From positions 1-64,000 of the forward strand of contig NZ_JAAXPG010000030.1 in NCBI RefSeq assembly GCF_012396365.1: a stretch of 64,000 nucleotides of DNA, given 5' to 3'. The notes below the pieces were generated by a model. The model was not told the origin of the DNA. It was given only the letters and a program-made list of their open reading frames with translations, and did no database searches. How positions within the stretch are numbered: the stretch's first letter is position 1; every line of letters begins with the position of its first letter. The translations under genes and the position numbers were made by a program. This stretch comes from Nocardiopsis alborubida. GTDB lineage: Bacteria; Actinomycetota; Actinomycetes; Streptosporangiales; Streptosporangiaceae. Below are positions 25,768-36,390 of the stretch, in pieces.

Positions 25768-26004
25768 TTGAGCACCGAGGCGCCGGGACTGTGGGCGCGT
25801 GTGCTGGTGCGCGCGCTCGTCGTCGCGGCCGCCTGGGTGATGGCGCTCGGCTTCCTCGGACCGGGGGAGGCCCTGCTCGTCGCCGTCCTGACCGCACTCA
25901 CCTTCGTGCTGCTGTGGCTGCGCGCCCGCGCAGGAGGACCCGCCACGCCGCCGTCGGACACCCTCCGGGGGCCGGAGCCGCGCCGTCCCCCGGAGGGGGG
26001 CTGA
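25768..26004 (+). CDS. Small two-helix membrane protein
   Basis: A 78-residue protein from a TTG at 25768 preceded by GGAAGG: MSTEAPGLWARV, then two hydrophobic helices (LVRALVVAAAWVMALGFL and LLVAVLTALTFVLLWL) and a polar Pro-rich tail. An in-frame start at 25666 is possible but lacks a site. Family not recognised. Confidence 0.5.
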   Translation: MSTEAPGLWARVLVRALVVAAAWVMALGFLGPGEALLVAVLTALTFVLLWLRARAGGPATPPSDTLRGPEPRRPPEGG

Positions 26005-26106
26005 GCTCGGCCGCCCCGCCACCGGGGGCCGTACGCGCCACGCCGCCGGACGCTCTTTCGACAAAGCGGTGAGCACCGTGCCGCGCGCGGCGTAGATTCT
26101 TGGTCT

Positions 26107-26700
26107 ATGACGGACCGGGATCTCCTCCACGCCCTGCGCTCCGGCCGTACTCCGCCGGAGGACGCCTACGCCAGGCTTCTCGACGCGTACGGGGCGGAGC
26201 TGTACCGGCGCTGCATCCTGGTCCTGCGCGACCGCGACGCCGCGCACGTGGTGCTCAGGGACACACTGATCGTCGCCCGCGCGCACATCGGGCGCCTCGC
26301 CGACGCCGACCGGCTGGGGGAGTGGCTGCACGCGCTCGCCGAGGCAGAGTGCGCCCGCCACCGGGCCAACGGCCCGCGGACCGGCGCGCCGCGAGAACTG
26401 ACGCTGCCGGAGAACACCGAGCTGGTCCCGCTGCGGGTGCTCAACGGCATGGCCGGTCCCGAACTCGACGGCTACCGCACGCACGTGGCCGTGCGCGCCG
26501 ACCGCTTCGACCGCGAGGGCTTCCCCAAGCCGCCGGGCGACCCGGTTCTGACCCGCGGCCTGGCCTCACTGCTGCCCGTGGCCCTGGCGCTGCTGTGCGC
26601 CCTGCTGCTGATCGCGCTGGCGGGGTACGTGCTCACCACGGACTCCGCGCACGAGCCCTTCCCCAGCCCGGGGGCGGTCGCCTCGCGCGGCCAGCGCTGA
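26107..26700 (+). CDS. Sigma-region-2-like protein with C-terminal membrane anchor
   Basis: A 197-residue protein. The N-terminal 80 residues resemble sigma-70 region 2 (DAYARLLDAYGAELYRRC, RDRDAAHVVLRDTLIVARAH), but no region 4 helix-turn-helix follows. Residues about 152-178 form one transmembrane helix. It could be a membrane-tethered regulator or a decayed sigma factor; the sequence does not decide. TAGATT (26092-26097) lies nine bases before the ATG, with no ribosome-binding site, suggesting a leaderless or near-leaderless transcript. Confidence 0.6.
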   Translation: MTDRDLLHALRSGRTPPEDAYARLLDAYGAELYRRCILVLRDRDAAHVVLRDTLIVARAHIGRLADADRLGEWLHALAEAECARHRANGPRTGAPRELTLPENTELVPLRVLNGMAGPELDGYRTHVAVRADRFDREGFPKPPGDPVLTRGLASLLPVALALLCALLLIALAGYVLTTDSAHEPFPSPGAVASRGQR

Positions 26701-26735
26701 GACCGCCGCCACGCGCGCCGGACCCGGACACGACG

Positions 26736-26766
26736 CGGCCCGGCGGGGAGCACCCCCGCCGGGCCG
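26736..26766. terminator. Bidirectional terminator before ppa
   Basis: CGGCCCGGCGGGG pairs perfectly with CCCCGCCGGGCCG around AGCAC, between two convergent genes. Confidence 0.8.
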
Positions 26767-26803
26767 TCGCGGCGACGCCGGGACACGTGTGTTCGGGAAC
26801 CGA

Positions 26804-27331
26804 CTAGCTTTCCTTGACCTCGGAGATGTGCGAGGCGTCGCCGTGCACGCCCGCCTCCTCGGCGCGCTTGACCGAGGCCACGATCTCCTGCTCGGCCTCG
26901 TGGCGGCCGACCCAGGTGGCGCCCTCCACGGACTTGCCGGGCTCCAGGTCCTTGTACACCGTGAAGAAGTGCTCGATCTCCAGGCGCTCGAACTCGTTCA
27001 CGTGGTGAATGTCACGCAGGTGCTCCTGGCGCGGGTCCGTCGCGGGGACGCAGAGCAGCTTGTCGTCGCCCCCCGCCTCGTCGCGCATGCGGAACATGCC
27101 GATGGCGCGGGCCCGGATCAGGCAGCCCGGGAACGTCGGGGCCTTGAGCAGGACGAGGGCGTCCAGGGGGTCGCCGTCCTCGCCGAGGGTTCCCTCGACG
27201 AACCCGTAGTCGGCGGGGTAGGTCGTGGAGGTGAACAGCATGCGGTCGAGACGGATACGACCGGTCTCGTGGTCCACCTCGTACTTGTTGCGCTCCCCCT
27301 TGGGGATCTCGATCGTAACGTCGAATTCCAT
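26804..27331 (-). CDS. ppa: Inorganic pyrophosphatase
   Basis: A 175-residue family I soluble pyrophosphatase that hydrolyses pyrophosphate to drive biosynthesis. Motifs: VTIEIPKGERNKYEVD, the ADYGFVEGT segment, and the metal-binding signature DGDPLDALVL. Late FFTVYKDLEPGK is also typical. ATG 27331 (MEFDVTIE) matches the family start; an upstream ATG at 27349 is possible. It is divergent from the carboxypeptidase gene. Confidence 0.95.
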   Translation of the reverse strand: MEFDVTIEIPKGERNKYEVDHETGRIRLDRMLFTSTTYPADYGFVEGTLGEDGDPLDALVLLKAPTFPGCLIRARAIGMFRMRDEAGGDDKLLCVPATDPRQEHLRDIHHVNEFERLEIEHFFTVYKDLEPGKSVEGATWVGRHEAEQEIVASVKRAEEAGVHGDASHISEVKES

Positions 27332-27417
27332 GCTGATCTCGGCTCCCAATGCGACTAATGTCGCCGTATAACTACAACGTCAGGCCGCTACACCGAAGGA
27401 AGGGCAGGTGCCCCCGA

Positions 27418-28785
27418 GTGCGACGGGTACGAGGCGAGGCGCTCCTCGCGCTGGCCCTGCTCAACATATTCGTGCTGATCGCCGGGTTTGTCGCCCTCGA
27501 CGTGATCGGGGCCCGGCCCCTTCCCGCGGCGCCCAACCCGGTCACGGACGCCGAGGGCGTGGCGGCGGCGCAACCCGCGGCCTCGACTCCGGCGGACCCG
27601 GAACGGATCGCGGACACCCTCGATGATCCCATGTCGGATTCCGGGATCGAGGAGGGCCTCTCCGGTTTCGTCGTGGACGCCGCCACCGGTGAGACGCTCT
27701 TCGAGCTGGATCCGGACGTTCCCGTGACCCCGGCCTCGACCACGAAGATCGTCACCGCCGTCGCCGTACTGGACACCGTCGGACCCGACCACGTACTGAG
27801 CACCGAGGCCTACCTGGTTCCAGGACAGGACCGCGTGGTGCTGCGCGGAGAGGGCGACGTCACCCTGACCACGACCGCCGACTCCGCAGCTTACCCGCAG
27901 GTAGCGACCCTGGAGGAGCTGGCCGAGCGCACGGCGCGGGCCCTGGGGGAGGAGGGCCTCGACGCCGTCTCCCTCGGCTACGACGACTCGCTGTTCACCG
28001 GCCCGGACACCGCACCCGGCTGGAAGCCCACCTACGTCCTCGAGGGCAGCACCGCCACGGTGCACGCGCTGATGATCGACTCCGGGAGGTTCTCCCCCGA
28101 GGCCAGCGGCCACGGGTCGCGCGTGCCGGACCCGCCCCTGTTCGCGGCCCAGGCCTTCGCCGAACAGCTGGAGGAGGCGGGGATCACGGTCGAGGGAGCC
28201 CCCACCGAGGAGCAGGCCTCCGGGGAGCCCGTCGCCAGCGTCGACTCGCCCCCCATGTCGGCGCTGGTCGAGCACATGATGCTGGCCAGCGACAACAACA
28301 TGGCCGAGGCGCTGGGTCGGGTCACCGCGATCGGGCTGGGCGGGGAGCCCTCCTTCGACGGCGCCGCGGCGGCCACCCACCAGGTGATGGAGAGCCTGGG
28401 CGTGGAGGGCGTGCGGCTGTCGGACAACAGCGGCCTGAGCACCGAGAACAGGATCACACCGCGGGCCCTGGTGGAGCTGCTGCGGCTGGCCGCGAGCGGC
28501 GACCGCCCCGACCTCAACGCCGCGGTCACCGGCCTGCCCACGGCCAACTCCACGGGCACCCTGGCCGTGCCGGGGCGCTACTCCCCCTACTCGGCCGCGC
28601 ACGAGGGCGCGGGGCTGGTGCGCGGCAAGACCGGCACCCTGAACGGGGTGAGCACCCTGGCCGGGACCATCCACGACCAGGAGGGCAACGTGTTCCTGTT
28701 CTCCTTCATGGCCAACCACCCCGACGCCCTCGGCCACCGCCTGGACCCGCTGGCCGCCGCGCTCAGCCAGTGCGGCTGCTCCTGA
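27418..28785 (+). CDS. D-alanyl-D-alanine carboxypeptidase (S13/PBP4-type)
   Basis: A serine penicillin-binding protein of the DacB/PBP4 family that trims or cleaves peptidoglycan peptides outside the membrane. Active-site motifs: SxxK in PASTTKIV, SxN in LASDNNMAE, KTG in VRGKTGTLNG. An N-terminal hydrophobic segment (ALLALALLNIFVLIAGFVAL) acts as signal or anchor. I chose GTG 27418 because TATAAC (27366-27371) could be its -10 element and GGAAGGGCAGG precedes it; upstream ATGs at 27349 and 27358 would start before that promoter. Length fits family members without the largest insert domain. Confidence 0.88.
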   Translation: MRRVRGEALLALALLNIFVLIAGFVALDVIGARPLPAAPNPVTDAEGVAAAQPAASTPADPERIADTLDDPMSDSGIEEGLSGFVVDAATGETLFELDPDVPVTPASTTKIVTAVAVLDTVGPDHVLSTEAYLVPGQDRVVLRGEGDVTLTTTADSAAYPQVATLEELAERTARALGEEGLDAVSLGYDDSLFTGPDTAPGWKPTYVLEGSTATVHALMIDSGRFSPEASGHGSRVPDPPLFAAQAFAEQLEEAGITVEGAPTEEQASGEPVASVDSPPMSALVEHMMLASDNNMAEALGRVTAIGLGGEPSFDGAAAATHQVMESLGVEGVRLSDNSGLSTENRITPRALVELLRLAASGDRPDLNAAVTGLPTANSTGTLAVPGRYSPYSAAHEGAGLVRGKTGTLNGVSTLAGTIHDQEGNVFLFSFMANHPDALGHRLDPLAAALSQCGCS

Positions 28786-28961
28786 CCGGATCACCACGCG
28801 CACACGCCCCCGTCCGCGCGACCGGACGGCGGCGGTGCGGCTCCTCCGGCGGTACCGGGGGAGCCGGGGAAATCGGTCGCCCTCAGGGTCATCCCGGGCG
28901 GTACCCGGAATTCCCGCCCTGATCCCCGTGCCGTCCCGCGCCGCGTGGGTAGGCTGGCGGT

Positions 28962-30050
28962 GTGACTGTGATCGACTGGGACGTAGCCGTGAACACCGGT
29001 GTCCGCCTCGTGCGCCCGGGCCCGCAGGTGGACCTGTCCGACGCGCGGCAGGCCGTCGCGCAGTTGCGCGAACTCTCCACCGTGGCGGCCGGACACGTAC
29101 GCGAATTCACCGGAATGAACCCCCTCGAACCAGCGGGCCCCGCGGTCATCGTGGACCGCCCCGGCTGGATCCGAGCCAACGTCGACGGGTTCCGAGTGGT
29201 CATCGAACCCGTACTCGAACAGATGGGCGCCGACCGGCTCAACAACAGCCCGGCCGGGAACCTGACCAGCGCGGTCGGCTCCCGGATCACCGGGGTGCAG
29301 CTCGGAGCGGTGCTCTCCTACCTGGCGGGGAAGGTCCTCGGCCAGTACGAACTCTTCCTGCCGCCGGGCCCCGACGGCACCCTGCCGACCGGCCGTCTGA
29401 CGCTGGTGGCGCCCAACATCGTCAACGCCGAACGCGAGATGGACGTCGACCCCCGGGACTTCCGGCTGTGGGTGTGCCTGCACGAGGAGACCCACCGCAT
29501 GCAGTTCACGGCCACGCCGTGGCTGCGGGGCCACGTCCAGGACCTCATGCAGGAGCTGCTCCTGTCGTCGGAGATGGACGCGGGCGACCTCATCGGCAGG
29601 CTGCGCGCCGCGGGCGAGGCCGTCGCCGACGCCGTCCGGGGCGGGGGCGAGAGCAACCTCATCACCGCCATCCAGAGCCCCGAGCAGAGCGAGATCATGG
29701 ACCGGGTCACCGCGGTCATGAGCCTCGCCGAGGGCCACGGCGACTTCGTCATGGACGCCGTCGGCCCCGAGGTGGTGCCCACCGTCGCCACCATCCGCGC
29801 CCGCTTCCAGAAGCGCCGCGAGTCCGCCAACCCCGTCGACCGGATCATGCGCCAGCTGCTGGGCATGGACATGAAGATGCGCCAGTACGAGGAGGGCGCC
29901 GCCTTCGTCCGCGCCGTGGTGGCCGCGGTCGGCATGACCGAGTTCAACCGGGTGTGGACCTCGCCCGAGACCCTGCCCACCCTGGCGGAGATCCGCAACC
30001 CCACGGCCTGGATCGACCGGGTCGTGCGCCCGGCGGCCATCAGCGAGTGA
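28962..30050 (+). CDS. Zinc-dependent metalloprotease, DUF2342 family
   Basis: A 362-residue actinobacterial protein of the DUF2342/putative hydrolase family. The metal motif is HEETHRMQF (about residue 170), and LAEGHGDFVMDAVG supplies a likely third ligand. It regularly precedes tilS in actinobacteria, as here, where the tilS GTG overlaps its stop. TAGGCT (28950-28955) is six bases before GTG 28962, so the mRNA is probably leaderless. Physiological substrate unknown. Confidence 0.86.
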   Translation: MTVIDWDVAVNTGVRLVRPGPQVDLSDARQAVAQLRELSTVAAGHVREFTGMNPLEPAGPAVIVDRPGWIRANVDGFRVVIEPVLEQMGADRLNNSPAGNLTSAVGSRITGVQLGAVLSYLAGKVLGQYELFLPPGPDGTLPTGRLTLVAPNIVNAEREMDVDPRDFRLWVCLHEETHRMQFTATPWLRGHVQDLMQELLLSSEMDAGDLIGRLRAAGEAVADAVRGGGESNLITAIQSPEQSEIMDRVTAVMSLAEGHGDFVMDAVGPEVVPTVATIRARFQKRRESANPVDRIMRQLLGMDMKMRQYEEGAAFVRAVVAAVGMTEFNRVWTSPETLPTLAEIRNPTAWIDRVVRPAAISE

Positions 30051-31066
30051 GCGGTCCGCACCCCGCCGTCGCCGCCGTGCGATCGGCGGTCCGGCGGGTG
30101 CTGCGGGACCTGCCCGCCGACACCACGGCGCTCGTGGCGTGCAGCGGCGGCGCCGACTCCCTGGCGCTGGCGGGCGCGGTGGCCTTCGAGGCCCCCCGCG
30201 TGGGCCGGGCCGCGGGGGCGGTCACCGTCGACCACGGGCTCCAGGAGGGGTCGGCCCAGCGCGCCGAAGCGGTGGCCAAGGTCCTGGACGGGCTCGGGCT
30301 CGACCCCGTCCTGGTCAGGACGGTGCGGGTGACCGGCCCGGGCGGACCCGAGGCGTCCGCCCGGCGCGCCCGCTACGAGGCCCTGGACGGAGCGGTCGCC
30401 GACCGCGCCCCCGCCGTGGTGCTGCTCGGCCACACCCTCGACGACCAGGCCGAGACGGTCCTGCTCGGCCTGGCCCGCGGCTCCGGGGCCCGCTCGCTGG
30501 CGGGCATGGCGCCGCGCACCGGCCACCGCCTGCGCCCCCTGCTGGACCTGGACCGCGCCACCGTGCGCGAGGCCTGCGCCCGGATGGGGCTGGACGCGTG
30601 GGAGGACCCGCACAACCTCGACCCCCGCTTCGCCCGGTCGCGGGTGCGCCATGAGGCCCTGCCCGCCCTGGAGCGCGCGCTGGGGCCGGGGATCGCCGCC
30701 GCGCTCGCCCGCACGGCGGGCATGCTGCGCGCGGACGCCGACACCCTGGACCTGCTCGCCGACGGCCTTTTCGAGGAGGCGTCCGCCCCGGGGGACGGGG
30801 ACCGGCGGGACGGGGACCGCGGGGACGCGCGCGCGGTCGGGCCCGCACTGGCGGTGGCGCCGCTGGAGCGGGCTCCGGAGTCCCTGCGCACCCGGGTGCT
30901 GCGCCGGGCCGCGCTCGCCGCGGGCTGTCCGGCCAGCGCGCTGACCGCCCGGCACGTGCGCGAGCTGGACCGGTTGGTCACCGCGTGGCGTGGTCAGGCC
31001 CACATCGACCTGCCCGGAGGCGTCCGGGGCCTACGTGTCGCGGGCCGTGTCCGTTTCGAGGGCTGA
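30047..31066 (+). CDS. tilS: tRNA(Ile)-lysidine synthase
   Basis: A 339-residue PP-loop ATPase that attaches lysine to C34 of the CAU-anticodon tRNA-Ile, changing its identity. The PP-loop is VACSGGADSLAL. Further conserved blocks: VTVDHGLQ, LGHTLDDQAETVLLGLARG and RPLLDLDRATVRE, then NLDPRFARSRVRHEALP. GTG 30047 overlaps the previous stop (GTGA), so translation is coupled. A Gly/Asp/Arg-rich insertion (about residues 245-265) is low complexity. Confidence 0.93.
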   Translation: MSGPHPAVAAVRSAVRRVLRDLPADTTALVACSGGADSLALAGAVAFEAPRVGRAAGAVTVDHGLQEGSAQRAEAVAKVLDGLGLDPVLVRTVRVTGPGGPEASARRARYEALDGAVADRAPAVVLLGHTLDDQAETVLLGLARGSGARSLAGMAPRTGHRLRPLLDLDRATVREACARMGLDAWEDPHNLDPRFARSRVRHEALPALERALGPGIAAALARTAGMLRADADTLDLLADGLFEEASAPGDGDRRDGDRGDARAVGPALAVAPLERAPESLRTRVLRRAALAAGCPASALTARHVRELDRLVTAWRGQAHIDLPGGVRGLRVAGRVRFEG

Positions 31067-31158
31067 GGTCCGTCTGCGTCCGGCGTGTCCGCCCCGCGGG
31101 ACGCGCCGTCGCGGGGGGAGGCGGGCCGGTCCGGCTCCGCCGCCGTGTTCGGCACGTT

Positions 31159-31164
31159 TATCCT
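31159..31164 (+). promoter_or_regulatory. -10 element upstream of hpt
   Basis: TATCCT, 41 bases before the hpt start, fits the actinobacterial -10 consensus. No convincing -35 sequence was identified. Confidence 0.35.
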
Positions 31165-31204
31165 GGTTGCCGCAAACGGGGAACCCAGCAGCGAGGACAT
31201 CAGC

Positions 31205-31759
31205 GTGGACGCCAAAGACATGGGTCGGGACCTGGAGAAGGTCCTGGTCACCGAGGAAGAGATCAAGGCCCGCCTGGAGGAGATCGGCGCACGGATCGAC
31301 GCCGACTACGCGGACAAGGACCTGCTCATCGTCGGTGTGCTCAAGGGCGCGGTGATGGTGATGGCCGACCTCGCCCGGGTACTGCACACCCCGGTCTCCA
31401 TGGACTGGATGGCGGTCTCCTCCTACGGGGCCGGGACCACCTCCTCCGGGGTGGTCCGCATCCTCAAGGACCTGGAGACCGACATCAAGGACCGCGACGT
31501 CCTCATCGTCGAGGACGTCATCGACTCCGGTCTGACCCTGTCGTGGCTGATCGGCAACCTGAAGTCGCGCGGGCCCCGCTCGGTGGAGGTCTGCACCATG
31601 ATCCGCAAGCCGCTGGCCTTCGACGTGGACCTGCACGTCGAGTACGTCGGCTTCGACCTGCCCAACGAGTTCATCGTCGGCTACGGCCTCGACTACGCCG
31701 AGAAGTACCGCAACCTGCCCTTCATCGGCACCCTCGCCCCGCACGTCTACGAGGGCTAG
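31205..31759 (+). CDS. hpt: Hypoxanthine phosphoribosyltransferase
   Basis: A 184-residue purine-salvage enzyme making IMP or GMP from hypoxanthine or guanine and PRPP. The PRPP site is VLIVEDVIDSGLTLSWL; VGVLKGAVMVMADL and PNEFIVGYGLDYAEKYRNLP are also typical. GTG 31205 (MDAKDMGRDLEK) was chosen for the family N-terminus and a GAGG upstream. It follows tilS and precedes ftsH, the conserved actinobacterial order. Confidence 0.95.
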   Translation: MDAKDMGRDLEKVLVTEEEIKARLEEIGARIDADYADKDLLIVGVLKGAVMVMADLARVLHTPVSMDWMAVSSYGAGTTSSGVVRILKDLETDIKDRDVLIVEDVIDSGLTLSWLIGNLKSRGPRSVEVCTMIRKPLAFDVDLHVEYVGFDLPNEFIVGYGLDYAEKYRNLPFIGTLAPHVYEG

Positions 31760-32229
31760 GCGGCGTTGTCTTCGGACCTGCGCCCCGCTTCGTTCCGTGT
31801 TCGGACGCCCTTCGCCGGGGGAACCCCCGGCGCCCGCGGCGGGTCGGCTCGTTCCTCGCGAACCCGCCTCCGCCGCCTCCAGGACCCCGTGGGCGTCCGA
31901 ACCGTCCCCGGGGCTGAGGCCGGTCCGAGAACAGACTCCGGCGACGGCCCGCCGGGAACACCGTTCCGCCTCCGTGCGGGCCCGCAGGGACCCGTACGGA
32001 GGCTGTGGGGAGAGCCACGGGAACAACGCGGTGGGGTGTCGTCGTTGCCTTCATGACGGTTCCCGTCCGGTCGTCCGTGCGGGCGTGCCCGCCCTTGGGG
32101 GCGAGGTGTACCGTCGAATATCCCGGCGACGTTCCGGGGAACCACGTGTCCGATAGGTCCTGCTTCGGAAACTCCTCTGGGGTGGGGCGGCCTGGTCAGG
32201 AGGGACGGACCCGACAGGGTTCCGCTCAC
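31760..32229. other. Intergenic region hpt to ftsH
   Basis: About 470 bases. A hairpin CGCCGGGGG/CCCCCGGCG lies at 31813-31832 (likely hpt terminator) and a second, CCTCCGTGCGGG pairing with CCCGTACGGAGG, at about 31970-32001. The rest should hold the ftsH promoter. No gene is supportable. Confidence 0.4.
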
Positions 32230-34283
<2,054 letters not shown>

Positions 34284-34287
<4 letters not shown>

Positions 34288-34883
34288 GCGCGGCTGAGGA
34301 ACTACCTCCCAGGTCCGTGGACCGCCTGCGCATCGAGCGCGCCGTCCGCGAGATCCTGCTCGCCATCGGCGAGGATCCGGACCGGGACGGCCTGGTCAAG
34401 ACGCCCGAGCGGGTGGCCAGGGCCTACGAGGAGCAGTTCGCGGGACTGGGACAAAAGCCCGGGGACGTGCTCACCACCGTGTTCGAGGCCGGACACGAGG
34501 AGATGGTCCTGGTCAAGGACATCGAGCTCTACTCCACCTGTGAGCACCACCTGGTGCCGTTCTACGGGGTGGCGCACGTGGGCTACATCCCCGGCGCGGA
34601 CGGCCGCATCACCGGCCTGAGCAAGCTCGCCCGCCTGGTGGACGTGTACGCGCGCCGCCCGCAGGTGCAGGAGCGGCTCACCGGCCAGGTGTCGGACGCG
34701 ATCATGGAGTTCCTCCAGCCGCGCGGGGTGATCGTCGTGGTCGAGGCCGAACACCTGTGCATGACCATGCGCGGGGTGCGCAAGCCCGGGGCCAAGACCG
34801 TCACCTCGGCGGTGCGGGGGATCTTCCGCAGCAGCGACCGGACCCGCTCCGAGGCGATGAGCCTGATCCTGAGCCAGCGGTAG
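34284..34883 (+). CDS. folE: GTP cyclohydrolase I
   Basis: A 199-residue enzyme opening GTP to dihydroneopterin triphosphate, the first step of folate synthesis. Zinc and active-site motifs: YSTCEHHLVPFYG and EAEHLCMTMRG; GLSKLARLVDVYARR is also characteristic. GTG 34284 overlaps the ftsH stop by four bases, so the two are coupled. It starts the folate gene run. Confidence 0.97.
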
Positions 34884-34928
34884 GACCGCGCCAGGGCCCT
34901 CCCCGGAGCGGCCGGGCGCGTCCCTCCC

Positions 34929-34970
34929 CCGAACCCTCCCCGGCGACCGAGGTCGCGGGGGAGGGTTCGG
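34929..34970 (+). terminator. Long hairpin between folE and folP
   Basis: CCGAACCCTCCCC pairs with GGGGAGGGTTCGG, extended inward by GCGACC/GGTCGC, giving a stem of about 20 pairs. It separates the ftsH-folE unit from the folP unit. Confidence 0.82.
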
Positions 34971-35041
34971 TGCTTTCCCGGGCGGGCGCAAGCCCCGGGC
35001 GCGCGCCTCCGGTTCTCCGGCGTACGCGTAGGGTGATCCTT

Positions 35042-35944
35042 ATGGGGCCGAAACACACACTTCCGGGCCTGCCCGACCGCGGGCGGTGCCTGGTCATGGG
35101 GGTCGTGAACGTCACCCCCGACTCGTTCTCCGACGGCGGCGCGTGGTTCGATCCCGACAGGGCGATCGAACACGGGACGCGCCTGGTCGAGGAGGGCGCG
35201 GACATGATCGACGTGGGCGGTGAGTCCACCCGTCCCGGCGCGCAGCGTGTCTCCGCGGAGGAGGAGCTGCGCAGGGTCGAACCGGTCGTGCGGGAGCTCT
35301 CCGCGCGGGGTGTCGCCGTCAGCGTCGACACCATGCGCGCCGAGGTCGCCGAGAAGGCCGTGGAGGCCGGGGCCGTCCTGGTCAACGACGTCAGCGGCGG
35401 GCTGGCCGACCCGGCCATGGCCCGACTCGTGGCCTCTTCCGGCGTTGCCTACGTGTTGATGCACTGGCGTGGGCATAGTCATGACATGCAGAGCCGTGCC
35501 GTGTACACGGATGTCGTCCAGGAGGTCCTCGATGAGCTCCGCGACCGTATGGAGGCCATGATCAGTGCAGGTGTCGACCCCGGCCAGATCGTTCTGGACC
35601 CCGGGCTGGGATTCTCCAAACGCCCCGAGCAGGCACACAACTGGGCGCTCCTGCACCAACTGGAGCGCTTCCACGAACTGGGACGCCCCGTGCTGGTGGC
35701 CGGATCGCGCAAGCGCTTCCTGAGCCGCCTGCTCGGCGACGCCAAGGGCGAGGACCGCCCCTTCGCCGAGTGCGACGCCGCCACCGCGGCCGTCACCACC
35801 CTGTCCGCGGACCGGGGGGCGTGGGCCGTGCGGGTGCACGACGTCCGTCCCAGCGCCGACGCCGTCCGCGTGGCGGCGGCCTGGTCCGACGGGGGCGCCC
35901 GTCTGGACGAGGGACGCGCCGAGCCGGTGGAGGGCCGCCTGTGA
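35042..35944 (+). CDS. folP: Dihydropteroate synthase
   Basis: A 300-residue TIM-barrel enzyme joining p-aminobenzoate to the pterin diphosphate; target of sulfonamides. Motifs: MGVVNVTPDSFSDGG, DVGGESTRPGA, VLVNDVSGG, and DPGLGFSKRPEQAHN. TAGGGT (35029-35034) ends seven bases before ATG 35042 with no ribosome-binding site, so the mRNA is probably leaderless and starts a second transcription unit. The next gene overlaps its stop. Confidence 0.96.
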   Translation: MGPKHTLPGLPDRGRCLVMGVVNVTPDSFSDGGAWFDPDRAIEHGTRLVEEGADMIDVGGESTRPGAQRVSAEEELRRVEPVVRELSARGVAVSVDTMRAEVAEKAVEAGAVLVNDVSGGLADPAMARLVASSGVAYVLMHWRGHSHDMQSRAVYTDVVQEVLDELRDRMEAMISAGVDPGQIVLDPGLGFSKRPEQAHNWALLHQLERFHELGRPVLVAGSRKRFLSRLLGDAKGEDRPFAECDAATAAVTTLSADRGAWAVRVHDVRPSADAVRVAAAWSDGGARLDEGRAEPVEGRL

Positions 35945-36390
35945 AGTCGCGCCAGGAGGTCATGGAGCGCGTGGCCGAGGCCAACGCGCAGTTCTACAGC
36001 GCCATCGAGAACGGTGACATCGACCTGATGCGCAGCGTCTGGGCGGAGGAGCACGAGGCGCCCGACCTGGTGTGCGTGAACCCCGGCTGGCCGCTGCTGC
36101 GCGGGCGCACCGAGATCATGCGCGCCTGGTCGCTGATCATGGCCAACGTCACCTACATCCAGTACGTGCTCACCGAGACCCACATCGGGATCGGCGGCGA
36201 CATCGCCATGGTCACGTGCGAGGAGAACGTGCTGACCGCCGAGGAGGACAGCCCCGGCTTCGTCGCGGGCGGCCAGGTGGTCACCACCAACCTGTTCGTG
36301 GACACCGAACAGGGGTGGCGGCTGTGGTCGCACCACGCCTCGCCCGTGCTCATGGAGGACGACGAGGACGAGGGAGAGGTCGAGGCCTGA
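35941..36390 (+). CDS. SnoaL/NTF2-like protein in the folate operon
   Basis: A 149-residue NTF2-like (SnoaL fold) protein: MERVAEANAQFYSAIENGDID, GWPLLRGRTEIMRAW, VTTNLFVDTEQGWRLWSHHAS. A homologue commonly lies between folP and folB in actinobacteria; its function is unknown. GTG 35941 overlaps the folP stop and its own stop overlaps the following ATG (TGATG), so it is translationally coupled on both sides. Confidence 0.88.
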   Translation: MKSRQEVMERVAEANAQFYSAIENGDIDLMRSVWAEEHEAPDLVCVNPGWPLLRGRTEIMRAWSLIMANVTYIQYVLTETHIGIGGDIAMVTCEENVLTAEEDSPGFVAGGQVVTTNLFVDTEQGWRLWSHHASPVLMEDDEDEGEVEA

